Assembly: GCA_023653785.1 (NCBI GenBank)
Contig: JAMKCH010010218.1
Span: forward strand, 1 to 64,000
Direction: 5' to 3'
DNA: 64,000 nt
Source of the DNA: Ophioderma brevispina
Lineage: Eukaryota; Echinodermata; Ophiuroidea; Amphilepidida; Ophiodermatidae
Shown: piece by piece, positions 35,290 through 46,295 of the stretch
Position numbering within the stretch: position 1 is the first letter of the stretch
How the letters are laid out: each line of letters begins with the position of its first letter
The notes under the pieces: generated by a model
Told to the model about the DNA's origin: nothing
What the model saw: only the letters and a program-made list of their open reading frames with translations
Databases searched by the model: none
Made by a program: the position numbers and the translations under genes

Positions 35290-35900
35290 CCTAACATGTG
35301 ATAAATGCAATACAACACCCACCCCCTCCCCAACACATGAAAAAAAACAAAAAAAGAACAAAAAAAGGAAATAAAACAAAAATTTCAAAAACCCACACAG
35401 AAAAAACAAAAAAAAATAACACTAAAAAAAAAAAAAAAAGAAAAAAACACCCAACAACACGGACCAACACACCACAATGCCCAATACCCAACAAATGACA
35501 CCAACAATAAAACCAGCCCAAAAACTTGCAACAAACCCACCACTATAAACCCCCCTCAACACCAACCCCCCGAACAACCACCCACCCGTAAATTGCTTGC
35601 CCTCCCCAACACCCCGCCAACACGCCAACTCCCCTCCACAACACTCGCACACCCACCCTCCTCCCAACACATCACCCCCTCCACAAACACTCCCACCTCC
35701 TCCCAACACTTTCACCCCATCCACAGGCACCCCACACCACACACCACAACCCCCTCCAACACCCTGCAACACCCCACCCTCCCAAACACAATAGCTGCAA
35801 ACACAAACAACCCCTTGCCTAAAACCCTACCACAACCCCACCCACGCCCCAACACCCCGCAATACCTAACCCCCTCCCCAACACCCCACTCCCTCCCTTA
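35290..35900 (+). repeat. A-rich then CA/CCCAACAC-rich low-complexity tract
   Basis: 35338-35450 is an A-rich run with scattered C and G. 35450-35890 is dominated by CCCAACACC / CCACAAC words. The 154-codon frame here is low-complexity and not a gene. Confidence 0.75.
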
Positions 35901-35959
35901 TTGCATTAGTAGTCTAAGTTGCGAAAAGGAATGTGCCATCCGACCCGTACCATTTATGA

Positions 35960-36890
35960 GATACAGCAATTACGCATATTTAATTAGCGCATTTGCATAC
36001 CTAAAGACGCTGGCCGCATTCTATCACCCTACTTTCAAATTGCAAAAAAAGATGTGACATGATAGGCTTCATGGCCACGCAGGAATTTTGAGTATCCACT
36101 GTACAGTGTTCAAAATATAGCAATTACGTGATTTTTGCACTATTTAATTAGCTCATTCGCCATACTCAATTTGCCCAAAAGTTACGACAAAATTCTAATA
36201 AGGGTCGAGAACTCTTCAGCCCGTTCCTTCCACAAGGTACATCAATATAAGCCTTACGGAACTCCAGAAAAACTGTACACAAGCCTGCAGGTAAAAGGTT
36301 CATAAATTATGCAAATGAGGATACTTAATTAGCTTATTTACACCCAAAATCTAATTTCAGGTCGAGAACTCATCAACCGCTTCTTTCCACCAAATTAATC
36401 TTGTTATCCTTACGGAACTCCAGATAAATCGTATTTATACAACAGGGTTAACCATTTTATCACGGACGAACCCAACGACGGAAATTAAATATACAAATTA
36501 TGCAAATGAGATACTTATTAGCATATCTCGCCCAAAATCTAATCAGGTCGAGAACTCTCAACCCGCTTCTTTCCACCAAGTTAATCATTGTTGCCCTTAC
36601 GGAACTCCAGCTAAATCGTATACAACATGGGTTTAACAAAAATTTTTTTTTTTTTTTTTTTTTATCCGGACGAAACCGAACAACGAACGGAATAATTATG
36701 CAATATGACGATACTTAATTAGCATAAATTACACCCAAAATCTAATCAGGTCGAGAATCATCAACACGATCTTTCCACCAAGTTACATCATGTTTTTCTT
36801 ACGGAACTCAGATAAATCGTACTTACGCACATGGGTTAACATTTTTATCACGGACGAACGCAAACGGACAAACGGACGGACGCTGCGCAT
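35960..36890 (+). repeat. Tandem array of ~160-200-bp units
   Basis: Four clear units and one partial leading unit share the order ATTATGCAAATGAG/GATACTTAATTAGC, CACCCAAAATCTAATC, GGTCGAGAACTC, TTCTTTCCACCAAGTTA, CTTACGGAACTCCAG, ATAAATCGTA, TATCACGGACGAACG. Landmark GGAACTCCAG recurs near 36258, 36415, 36600 and 36804. The last unit ends in ACGGACGGACGCTGCGCATT. A related unit type is seen at 58855-59280. Confidence 0.85.
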
Positions 36891-36929
36891 TTTATAGTCC
36901 CCATTCAGAACTCGTTCGGCGGGGACAAT

Positions 36930-37031
36930 TATAGTCCGCGTACTCATAGTCGGCGAAAACGGTCAGTTAAACTCTTCACAAAACATTAGTTTCACCCTTT
37001 ATTCGTCTCATGTGGCTACCGGCGGACTATA
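36930..37031. mobile_element. TATAGTCC MITE copy 3 (both TIRs present)
   Basis: A 102-bp element with inverted ends TATAGTCCGCG and CGGCGGACTATA. The interior matches copies 1 and 2. TA-rich ends would fit a TA target duplication, as in mariner-type MITEs, but this is inference. Confidence 0.55.
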
Positions 37032-39912
37032 TCTGCTTTCACACGGGGTTTATTGAATTTCAGAACTGATTTTTTTCAAAATCTTGGCTTTTGTCAAGGG
37101 ATGGGAGAAGAAAGAGAGCGGCATGGGAATGGACTTGTCAATCGGGGGGGGCGAGGGGGGGCACCCCCCACGTTTTTTGGGTGGAGGCCACAATATCAAA
37201 TGTCCCCCATGATTTGTACTAAGGCCCACGGGCTACCCCCCGCTTACTAAGGAGGAGCCGTGTGCCTCGCCCAACCCCCGTCGAAAAACCAATGCGACAA
37301 TGACTTATACGTTGGCAAATGCTCTAACACATCAAATTTCCAACATTTTCCACGCTACGCGCGGTTCCTAGAGGGAGTTATAAATACATGGAAACGCCGA
37401 TCTGGTCAACATTAAGGCTTTTTTCATTTATTTATTTGTTATTTCAGGGGCCCCATTCTCCGTTAAAGGTTTTTACAAGTTTGGTCCTCAAAATGACGAA
37501 ATATCAACATTAAGGGGAATTCATGCTGAAAATCATTGAAATCGTAAACTTGAATCTTCTCAGAAAACACGGAACAATGCATGGGTGTTGATTTTAAAAA
37601 TATATCCGATTTTTAGTATATTGCCTTAACTTTAACACTTAAGTAACTATCTGTCGTGACGTATCTGTCGGGCATTTTTCTTAGTCGTGCTGTTCATGAT
37701 GAAAGTACGTGCTTCACCGACTTCGTCTCTATACGTTTCAGTTATTACCTTCATACTAAAGCATGGTTTGTATTCGACTTTAAATGTAATTCTTAATTTT
37801 TGGCAAGAAGCGTAGCAGGAGAGATGTAACGTATCTGTCGCGGGTATGAACGTAACAGGAGGATGTCTTTCATTACTAGGGCTGGAATTGTTACGTTGGA
37901 AATCCTATTTTTAGGCAAAACATGTATAATATACATGACATCTTCCTCTATTTATCACATATTGGAACATTAGGGATTTCAGCGTTATTTTTAGCAATTT
38001 TGTAACGCATTCGAATTATCTTAACGTATCTGTTTGCAATATTGGCGACATGCTCTCAGAGACCTCTTGCAAACTTTAATAATCCATATTTCATTTTGTT
38101 AAACTTAACATTAGTGTGCATAATTAAGGCTGATAAAAATGCAAGGCAATCTTTGGATATGCCTCTCTTGTGTAACGAGCAGGGATACATTTTAAAGAAC
38201 GATTGGGGGGGCTTGCGACATGGCGAAAAAGCAAGAATTATGCATCTTTAAGCCTTATTGCTTGAATTACACTTTCTCATCCGGTACAACATCTAGATCC
38301 GGATCATTTGAAACATAACTCCCTAGTATAATTTATATTCATAAACATCATTCATCTTAAAGGCAAAAACAAGCTCAAACTGGTTCATGACTGTTGAGCG
38401 ACACTAAAATGACTTTTTGAAACTTAATCGGAGAATGGACCTTCAATTAATGCTTTTGCCAACCTTTTCACATGGATTCCTTTTCTCATTTTAGACGCTT
38501 TAGGTTGCCATGTCAACATCTCTATTTTTCAATTTACCGCTGTATTAAAATTTAAATGTTTGTTTTAGAATTTTAGGTGATGTTTCCGTTTGTAAGAAAA
38601 AGGCGAATTCTAAGAAGATTTTATATACATAAACGCTATAGTCTTTGGTACCAAATTGGATGGACTTTTTTCAATGGTTTATAGAAAGAGCATACCTTCA
38701 AATATCTTTCTCTAAGGGAATCTAATTTGTCCGTAGATATTAAAATTTTTATGACAGGGTTTTTATATGAATGCAAAAAAAACCCGGCTATTTTGTTGGA
38801 ACTGAGAAATAGGGTGTTGTGAAGGGGAAATTGGGTGTTAGGGTAGGGAGATTGGGTGTTTATGTAGGGAGATGGGGTGATGGGGGGATTACACATTCTA
38901 ACAAATTTTTTATTTAACGCGACTCTTCTGGGAGACTGAATTTAGGACATTTTCAATGTTTAATACAGTGTGTATCAAACAAAAATGTGCATGAAGAAAA
39001 CGCAAATTTGGCGCATTACCTGTGATATTCACAAAGTTTGATGGTTGTCGTAATTGGCATATTTTCTATGCTGAAAGAATGATGAAATTTTATAGAAATG
39101 CGGCTGAATATGATAGATTCGTAGCTAATCCATTTTACCCCCCATTCCAATGAAGATTTAAGCTGGGTTTCATTGTGAATATGGTGGACAATCTGTCATG
39201 AATCTTTGCTTTCAGAAGAATAAATTGCAGAATAATCAGATTCATCGTGAATGCAATTATAATCATTGCAATGACTCCAATCAGATTAATTTTAACAACC
39301 GATATTACTTTTAAAATTGTAACATTCAAAAGTCAATTATCACCTGGTCCCTCGAGAGTGAAACAATATTCTCTTTTTTCAAAATAACTTTATTTTCTAA
39401 GATTCAAGTTCAATTATTCAGCATAACATACGTCGTGAAGAAATGTAAATATTACAGTATATAATATAAATAATACATAAACATGAAGTATCAATTGTAA
39501 ACTATACTAAGATGAACATTGCGGGATACGGATATGCTAGGACCAGTAATGGACACCCGATAGGGCTTAATAGTTACTACGCGGCCCTGTAATACATACA
39601 CGTCAAATATACTCAATAATTTACAATATTACAAAATTACAATTAATGACACAAGTAGTGATGAAATAAAATGTATTACCTATGTAAATATACATAACAA
39701 AACAAAAAAATATCTAAGCTAAACAGACACCTTAACGTAGAAACAGGATCCGGGAATTGGGGGGGGGGGGAAACAAGAAAAGACAGACTTTTCAACATAT
39801 CTTGCTGCGGTATTAATACTATTGCATGAGGAAGCATAGGTTGAAGAGTAGAGCGGTGAATGAAAAAGTAAAGGATTAAGAGAATGGTAAATGATATTAA
39901 GAATAAAGTTAG
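37032..39912. other. No gene recognised
   Basis: Contains a G/C hairpin at 37143-37172, three copies of ACGTATCTGT at about 37660, 37829 and 38023, and one half of a dispersed repeat pair at 38675-38770. Confidence 0.5.
38675..38770 (+). repeat. Dispersed repeat pair, first copy
   Basis: ATAGAAAGAGCATACCT, TTTCTCTAAGGG, ATCTAATTTGTCCGTA and ATGACAG blocks recur in order at 43262-43350. Confidence 0.6.
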
Positions 39913-40419
39913 GACGAGAAATAAGGACTTGGGGAGTAATTAAAAAAGAACTGTACTGTTTGATGAAATGTTTTTTTCAGTTGAGCTTTAAAAGTATTTT
40001 TGTTTGTAATTGTTGTGATGGATTCCTGGGAGATCATTCCAGAGCTTTGCGCCGTGATACTGAATTAAGTGCTTTTCAGAGGTAGATTTTGGGAGGGGAA
40101 GATGATGTTTGTCGGCTTCTCTGGTGTTTATAGCTGTGGATTTGTCTGTTGTGTTAAGTATTGCTGAAGTTCGGAGGTAAATGATTCTTGTGACTGAGTC
40201 AAACATGAATACGCTGTTTGAAGTTGGTTGCGGTTTTTCGTGATTGAGTAACGGCAAAGTGTGAGTTCTGGGGGTGAATTTGTGATAGTCGAATGGCCCA
40301 ATTCTGTGTGATGTTTAGTTTGGTGAGGCGTGAATGATAGTTGGAGCTTGGAGGCCCAAATGATGTTACAGTAGATAAGGTGTGGGAGAACTAGTGTGTT
40401 GTAAAGTGATTTTAAGCGG

Positions 40420-41789
40420 CACTGGCACATTTTCACAAATATGAATTACTTCAATTTGTTCTTAAATGATAGTCTAAGCCCTTGGAAGAACTGAGATATA
40501 TTTTACACATAAAAATACATACCCAAAACAGATAGGGACATTGATATGAGGGATACACAATCCAGGTATTTTGTAGGCCAACTTTTAAGTTTCCATAACT
40601 TTAATCACCAATGTTGTATGTAACACCAATAAAATGTTGTTATATTTGTCATACTCTTATTCTAAGCCCATCATACACACATAAAGTGAAGAGTAGGCCC
40701 AGCCCAATTAGGTGTTTAATTGGTGCCCCTGGGTCAAGGAGCCCCCAGCCCCACCCAGATCCACACAAGGAATCCGACCATGTTCTGACACGCAACATGA
40801 AGCCATCGAAACATCCTGCACTGTTACTCATCATATGTTGCATTAATTTATAGATAGTTTGAGCTGAAACAACAATTTTGCCCTTAATTGAAAACTGGGT
40901 TGTGATTTTGCTACTCGAACACTTCCACTGGGCATTTTGAACTGAACTCCTGACCACTGAGCCTTGGAGTTCAACTATGACTGTTAAAAGAAGAGAGACA
41001 TCAATGATGAGAATTCTTTGACTTGGGAACTGTGCTGTGATTTTGCTACTGGGCATTTTGAACTGAACTCCTGACCACTGAGCCTTGGGAGTTCCACCAA
41101 CCATGTTACTTCTACCATAACAGCAGTCATCTCGCGTTTGCTGGCTCTCTACAGCTCTACAGAGTTTCACCAAACGCTGGCCTTTTGAAGAACGGTGTGC
41201 TGCTGACGGGAACGAACCAATGGAAGCTTGTGGCCACCTCACGAACTTTTGATAATTAACGGTTCCCCAATGCGATGGCGTCGTCATTAAGGCCCTATTA
41301 CTTGAAACCACTTTTGTAGAAATCTGATTCAAGTTAAATTTTAATATGTTAAAGATGAGTTTTATAACTCAGACGAATTTCTCACTGTTTGTTTGTTGGA
41401 ATTTGGTGTAAATGTGTTTTAACGAGGGTCCAACACACAGTATATCAACTGAACCTGGGTTCCATGTAATATACTGGATATTTTTGACTCGTACTCACTG
41501 ATATTAACAACCACAAAGGTTATGACCGATCAAACAGTGTGCATAGCGTGGGAAACATGCATAGGCGATGCTGTTCGCATTTTCTCGTCGTCTGCTGAAT
41601 TTACGGTCGCCGGCGCCGTTAAATTATAAAATCGTTCGGTTTACATTCTGTTTTAATCGTTCTGTTTACCAAGGAAGCGATTTGGTCTTAAATCATTTCA
41701 GGTGAGGCCTTTTGTAAAAGCCTACCCCATGCAAAAATATCGATGTTGAAAAATCTTGAGGGGCGCACTATTTTTCAAATGGGCCAGTG
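40420..41789. mobile_element. 1.37-kb TIR element inserted in the LINE
   Basis: Inverted ends CACTGGCACATTTT at 40420-40433 and AAATGGGCCAGTG at 41777-41789 (12 of 13 bases match as TIRs). The LINE reading (…HKET / LKSLYNTLV…) is cut exactly between them. It carries the longest open frame in the window (227 codons, minus, 40649-41332), with no recognised domain and an internal repetition, so not obviously a transposase. CACTG ends recall CMC/CACTA-type elements, but no target duplication is evident. Confidence 0.6.
40890..41097. repeat. Direct duplication inside the TIR element
   Basis: TGTGATTTTGCTACT and CTGGGCATTTTGAACTGAAC...GAGCCTTGG occur at about 40900-40972 and 41035-41091. This explains the repeated peptide in the 227-codon frame. 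Confidence 0.8.
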
Positions 41790-42667
41790 TCTCCTTATGG
41801 TAGTTGGAAGAGGGTTTTAACTCTGTAATTGTACCAATTGCGTGCGACGCTTTGGTAGTAACGGAGTTGATTTCATTCCATGTTAGTTTGTCGTCCATTG
41901 TGATGCCAAGAAATGGGGTTTGAGTGTACCTGTGAGATTGTCTGGTTACTTTGTTAATTTTAGTTGTGATTGCTGTTGTGTGTAGAAAAAGCAGTCGTTT
42001 AGTTTTTGAAACATTGAGAGAATGTTTGTTAGCCCGAAACCATTTCTTGCGAGCTCATGATTCATGTTGTTAAAAAGTGCATTAATGTTAGAGTTTGAGA
42101 GAAAAATGTTTGTGTCATCTGCAAATAAAATTAGTTTTAGTGTGTTAGAGATGTTGGTGATGTCATTCATGTAAATGATGAAAAGTAGGGGTCCAAGGAT
42201 TGAGCCTGGCGGGACGCCAACTGTGATACGTTTGATTGATGATGCAATGGAGTGTACGTAGACTGATTGTGAGCGGTTAGTAAGGTAACTCCTGAACCAC
42301 TCCAAGACTACTCCACGGACACCGTAATGATAAAGCTTGTGAAGAAGAATGTTGTGGTCAATGGTGTCGAAAGCCTTGGAGAAATCCAGGAATAATTTAA
42401 TTATTTTTAACTTCAAGTAGCTTATGTCCATTGCCATAAGATGGATTAACTTTGAAGACAATTCTTCAAGTTCAATGGTAGAAATCAACGTTGAAGGAAG
42501 ACGTCATTGAAAACCAAGACAAAATATATAATTATAATACTCTCTTTGACAAGCTCAAGAAGCCCATTTACACATAACGTTTATAACGTTTTACTTTTTG
42601 AAACTTGACGTTGTGGACTGGGCAAGAGCAGTATCAAAGTGTCTTTACGTGTAGAGCAGTGTTATTT

Positions 42668-42875
42668 GTGTAATATTGTTATGCAAAAACTCTTATCCAA
42701 AATACTTAATCTGTTTCAAATTTGTTTTAAAACATGTTATTGATCAATGAAAGTTCATCTGATCAAGTCAATTTTGTGCAATACTTTTATGCAAAGAACT
42801 CTCATCCAAAATCTTTTCAAATCTGTTTAAACATGCTGTTGATCCATGAACATTTTCTTTGATCCATATCATTTT
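42668..42875 (+). repeat. ~106-bp tandem duplication
   Basis: Two adjacent diverged copies share TGT/GCAATA.T.TTATGCAAA, CTC.TATCCAAAAT, AAACATG.TGTTGATC and CATTTTCTTTGATC-type blocks. Confidence 0.65.
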
Positions 42876-43261
42876 CCACAATATTTTCTGCAAACAATTG
42901 TTGAAAAAACTTTATATTGTTATTGTTTTGAGGAGAATGTTTTGTTATTACATGTACGTTTAAATTCCCAGTGCCACAATAACCCACTTTTAGGAATATC
43001 ATTGGCCAATATGAGTGAGGTTTGCACAAAATGGTTAATGTGTGAACACCATGGGAATTGGGAGAGGAAAAATGGGGAGGGTTTTTTTTTGCTTGTACAA
43101 AACGTTCATATCTGCTTAATTTTTCAAGCGATTTCTTTTATGTTTTCAGAACATTGTAGTGTAAAGAGTGAGTATTACGATTATGTTAAAAAAATTACAG
43201 TTGAATTAACATGTCGAGTTCAGGGTCAGCAGGATTCCATGCACAATTTTTTGATACACCC

Positions 43262-43350
43262 TGTATAGAAAGAGCATACCTAATTGACAAACCTTTCTCT
43301 AAGGGATCTAAATTGTCCGTAAGATATTTAATTTTTTTATGGCAGATTTT
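43262..43350 (+). repeat. Dispersed repeat pair, second copy
   Basis: Matches 38675-38770 in order (ATAGAAAGAGCATACCT, CTTTCTCTAAGGGATC, AATTGTCCGTAAG, ATGGCAG). Confidence 0.6.
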
Positions 43351-43364
43351 GTGCAATACACTTA

Positions 43365-43545
43365 AAAGATGGTCATGTTCCTCAGTATTAAAAATTCAAC
43401 AACCACTGGAGCATATGCCTCAGAAATGAAGTAAAGCAGCAGCTCATTTTAGAAAGCGTTTACATCGTAACATTTAAAAAAAACGGGGGTGATCCATCGA
43501 ACGGCGATTTTAAGAACGTTGATCATACCCAGAAGCATTTTAAGT
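43365..43545 (+). mobile_element. Third, decayed partial copy of the 44-45 kb MITE
   Basis: CTTAAAAGATGGTCATGTTC, CTCAGTATTAAAAA, GCAGCAGCTCATT and TTTACATCGTAAC follow the order of 44900-45030 in the same orientation. The end near 43500-43545 is a degraded version of that element's TIR. Confidence 0.55.
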
Positions 43546-43546
43546 T

Positions 43547-43918
43547 TATAGTAGATTCAACCCATCGTGTCACCTCTAGTACTTTTCCGAAGGTATGGGC
43601 ATTGAATGAGGGGCATGTGCAGTGGATGGAAATTAAAATTCCACGCTAAATCTATTGAAACATGTAGCCCGATACAGAGAAAAAGTCAATTCTATGCTTA
43701 ATGAACGCATTCTACTAACGTAAGCGCATTTATAGATGCATTAACTCACAAAACATTCTAATATAAAAATGATGTCAACACGAACGGCCAGATTATCTTA
43801 GTTCGTTCATGAAACAGGTGAATCGGGCCACTTATTTCCTTATTCTGCCTCCTCTCCCAACTAATCGACGCTGTCCAAAACTTTTCTTCTGGTGACACGA
43901 TGGGTTGAATCTACTATA
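43547..43918. mobile_element. 372-bp element with perfect 28-bp TIRs
   Basis: 43547-43574 (TATAGTAGATTCAACCCATC, then GTGTCACC) is the exact reverse complement of 43891-43918. Ends flanked by TATA suggest a short AT target. The interior has no coding frame of note. It abuts the decayed MITE copy at 43365-43545 and may have been inserted into it. Confidence 0.75.
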
Positions 43919-44095
43919 ACCACTTGTAAATTTCCAATTGTTTCTATCACGAAAATGTGCTTTGGAAAGTAAATATTGCAGGGGTTACGGTCAACTCCGG
44001 TTATTCTATACTCTTCACGCTTTATTATTAATATCTAACACGAAACTACAATTTGGAAGCAGAAAACTGTAAATAAACAGTATTAGGTAATAATA

Positions 44096-44617
44096 AGGCT
44101 TTTCACACTGAGCCGGTGATCGATCGACTTTTGCGATCGATCAGCGTTTTTGAAGACTAGTGCAGCCGTTTTCTGAATACTAGACGCACTTGCGCAATAT
44201 CGCCTTAGTTACGATGTAAAAGTTTTCCAAAGGAAGCATATAATGAGCTGCTACTTTCACGAAATACCTGTTTTTGAGGCATTTACGGCAGTGGTTGTCG
44301 AACACTTTTTTAATGCTGAGGTATATGGCCATCTTTTAAGTGATATGATTTGTCACCTTGGTTTGTTTCCGCACAGAAATTGTGAGTTTTTCCGCTCGTG
44401 AAATTGAACGGACTGAGTAAGGAAATTCAACATGGCGGATAGACTCTTACGTAACTTGCATTAGTGAACGAATGTGTGCTGTTATTTGAGGAAGCACAAC
44501 AGCGACATGTGTGTCAGAGTTTTCGAAGTATTATAATGAATTTGGTAGCTGGTTTGAAGTCTACAGACGGCGATCGATCGCAAAAGTGATCGATCACCGG
44601 CTCAGTGTGAAAAGCCT
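44096..44617. mobile_element. MITE copy 1 of a palindromic pair
   Basis: 522 bp with ~50-bp terminal inverted repeats: AGGCTTTTCACACTGAGCCG, GTGATCGATCG and TTTTGCGATCGATCA at the left, and the reverse complement at the right end (44568-44617). It is flanked by TAATA at 44091-44095 and 44618-44622. The TIR itself contains repeated GATCGATC palindromes. No transposase is encoded. Confidence 0.85.
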
Positions 44618-44622
44618 TAATA

Positions 44623-45146
44623 AGGCTTTTCACACTGAGCCGGTGATCGATCGACTTTTGCGATCGATCACCGTCCGTAGACTTCAAACCAGCTGCCAAA
44701 TTCATTATAATAATTCGCAAACTCTGACACACATATCGCTGTTGTGCTTTCTCAAATAACAGCACGCATTCGTCCACTAAATGCAAGTTACGTAAGAGTC
44801 TATTCGCCATGTTGAATTTCCTTACTCAGTCCATTCAATTTCACGAGCGGAAAACTAACAATTTCTGTGCGGAAACAAACCAAGGTGACATGTCATATCA
44901 TTTAAAAGATGGCCATGTACCTCAGCATTAAAAAAGTCAACTACAACCACGTCTGTAAATGCCTCAAAAAGACGTATTTTGTGAAAGCAGCAGCTCATTA
45001 AATCCTTCCTTTTGGAAAACTTTTACATCGTCACTAAGGCGCTATTGCGCATGCGCGTCTAGTATTCAGAAAACGGCTGCACTAGTCTTCAAAAACGGCG
45101 ATCGATCGCAAAAGTCGATCGATCACTGGCTCAGTGTGAAAAGCCT
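44623..45146. mobile_element. MITE copy 2, inverted relative to copy 1
   Basis: 524 bp; the whole element is an imperfect reverse complement of 44096-44617. Inner landmarks include GTAGACTTCAAACCAGCTG against CAGACGGCGATCG/AGTCTAC, and CAAGGTGACATGTCATATCA against its complement. TIRs are the same as copy 1. Flanks TAATA at 44618-44622 (shared) and 45147-45151. Confidence 0.85.
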
Positions 45147-45529
45147 TAATATCACACATTTTGAAAAAGAGTAGTATTTATACCCTGAACCGTTATCATA
45201 ATTTCCCGTAATATTACGGCGCTGTTGTAACTTACTGGTTTTTAATGAATAATATGAACTACAATTGTTTTGCTTCTACAGAAATGTGTTTAATAATGTC
45301 GTAACGAAAGAGGCGGCTTTTTCGAAAAGCCTCTTTTACCAAGTCAAAGTCTTTTAAATTTTTCACAACTTAAAATTTAAAGTTTGAAACTGAACATCTT
45401 CATGGCCGTCGGGGAGGTGGTGTAAACTGAAGAAATGCCATTATTGCCGGAGTAAGGAGGGGGCACTTGTGGGGTGCAGTTTCCAGATCCCCTTCCGGGT
45501 CCAGGGTTCCGGAGGCCCCCAAGAGCTCT

Positions 45530-45915
45530 TGGATTAGAAGCTCTTCAACCTACAAGACGTCACTTTTTGAGGTGGTAAAATAGTAAACCAATTCAAAGAA
45601 CAACTGGTTTCTAATAGGCCATATTAATCTTGTACTCTTCCGGAGGGTAACTATCGAGCGCCAATGTCTTATATGGGGTGGCAGGAGCAGGCCCCCTGAC
45701 TAATCAGAACTTTCCAAGATGAAACCACTTTTTGAGGAGTAAATGGTAACGAATTCAAAGACGGTTTCTAACTTTGCTCACTGATAAACCTGGCAGTATA
45801 ATACGCTTGTACTCCCGAAGGGGAACTACACATACCGAGCGCCAATGTTCGTTACGGGGTGGGGCGAAGCTCTTGGATTTTGGCTATTAAGAAAAGCATT
45901 TTTTAAGGGGCCAGT
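45530..45915 (+). repeat. ~170-180-bp tandem repeat, two-plus units
   Basis: Blocks CACTTTTTGAGG, AATTCAAAGA, GGTTTCTAA, CTTGTACTC, GAGCGCCAATGT and GGGGTGG recur (CACTTTTTGAGG near 45561 and 45728; GAGCGCCAATGT near 45656 and 45839). AGCTCTTGGATT marks both outer edges. Confidence 0.7.
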
Positions 45916-45918
45916 ATG

Positions 45919-46295
45919 GGATTCTGGAGATTTTGGCCCGAAATCATACTCCAGGAGCATATATTTTCAACTCGTCTCATAGGGGCGCTATTCATTATTA
46001 AGTGTGCGCTTATTCCGTTAATGTTTAGATTGAAGTATTACAAAAGAACGATTTCCTGCCGGCTCGGATTGCGTGGCGTGTCTGTGGGCGCTCGTCTTGT
46101 TATCTAAAGGTCGCGGGTTCGAATCCCCTCCAGGTACAAAATTTAGTTTATGATTTTATTTGTATTTTAGATTGGAGATTGGCATCATAAAAACATCAGA
46201 GTTGTTGATTGAAGTAGAAAAATATGAATAGCGCCTTAGGAATTAAACTGGTCATGGTCCTGAGCATGATTTCGGGCCAACTCTCCGGGGAGGTG
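45919..46295. mobile_element. Inverted-repeat element with a tRNA-like loop
   Basis: 45932-45999 (TTGGCCCGAAATCATACTCC, AGGAGCAT...GGGGCGCTATTCATTATT) is an imperfect reverse complement of 46220-46280 (AATATGAATAGCGCC...AGCATGATTTCGGGCCAA). The ~220-bp loop contains the tRNA-like sequence at 46068-46137. Confidence 0.6.
46068..46137 (+). tRNA. tRNA-like sequence, SINE head or pseudogene
   Basis: GCGTGGCGTGTCTGTGGGCG resembles an A box and GGTTCGAATCC is a perfect B box. CTTGTTATC in anticodon position would read GTT. The acceptor ends do not pair, so it is not a working tRNA. Confidence 0.4.

Larger units (their letters stand above)
39913..42488 (-). mobile_element. CR1/L2-like LINE, interrupted by a TIR element
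   Basis: The minus strand has the RT core 42488-41946: [20 protein letters not shown], then [26 protein letters not shown] and [12 protein letters not shown] frameshift near 42010 leads into FLGITMDDKLTW (about 41875-41910) and TITELKPSSNYHKET at about 41790. RT resumes at about 40425 with LKSLYNTLVLPHLIYCNIIW, then HGAKLWNDLPG (about 40020-40060) and TFKAQLKKTFHQTV, with a stop near 39913. The gap is the insertion at 40420-41789. The 5' endonuclease is absent. Confidence 0.85.

Noticed and set aside
35422..36057. Gly-rich (minus) and Pro/Thr-rich (plus) frames
   Set aside because: Low-complexity CCAACAC repeats produce both frames.
40649..41332. 227-codon frame, the longest in the window, as a host gene
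   Set aside because: It lies inside a TIR insertion, contains a duplicated segment and matches no domain.
46068..46137. Functional tRNA-Asn(GTT)
   Set aside because: Acceptor and anticodon stems do not pair; only the internal promoter boxes are preserved.
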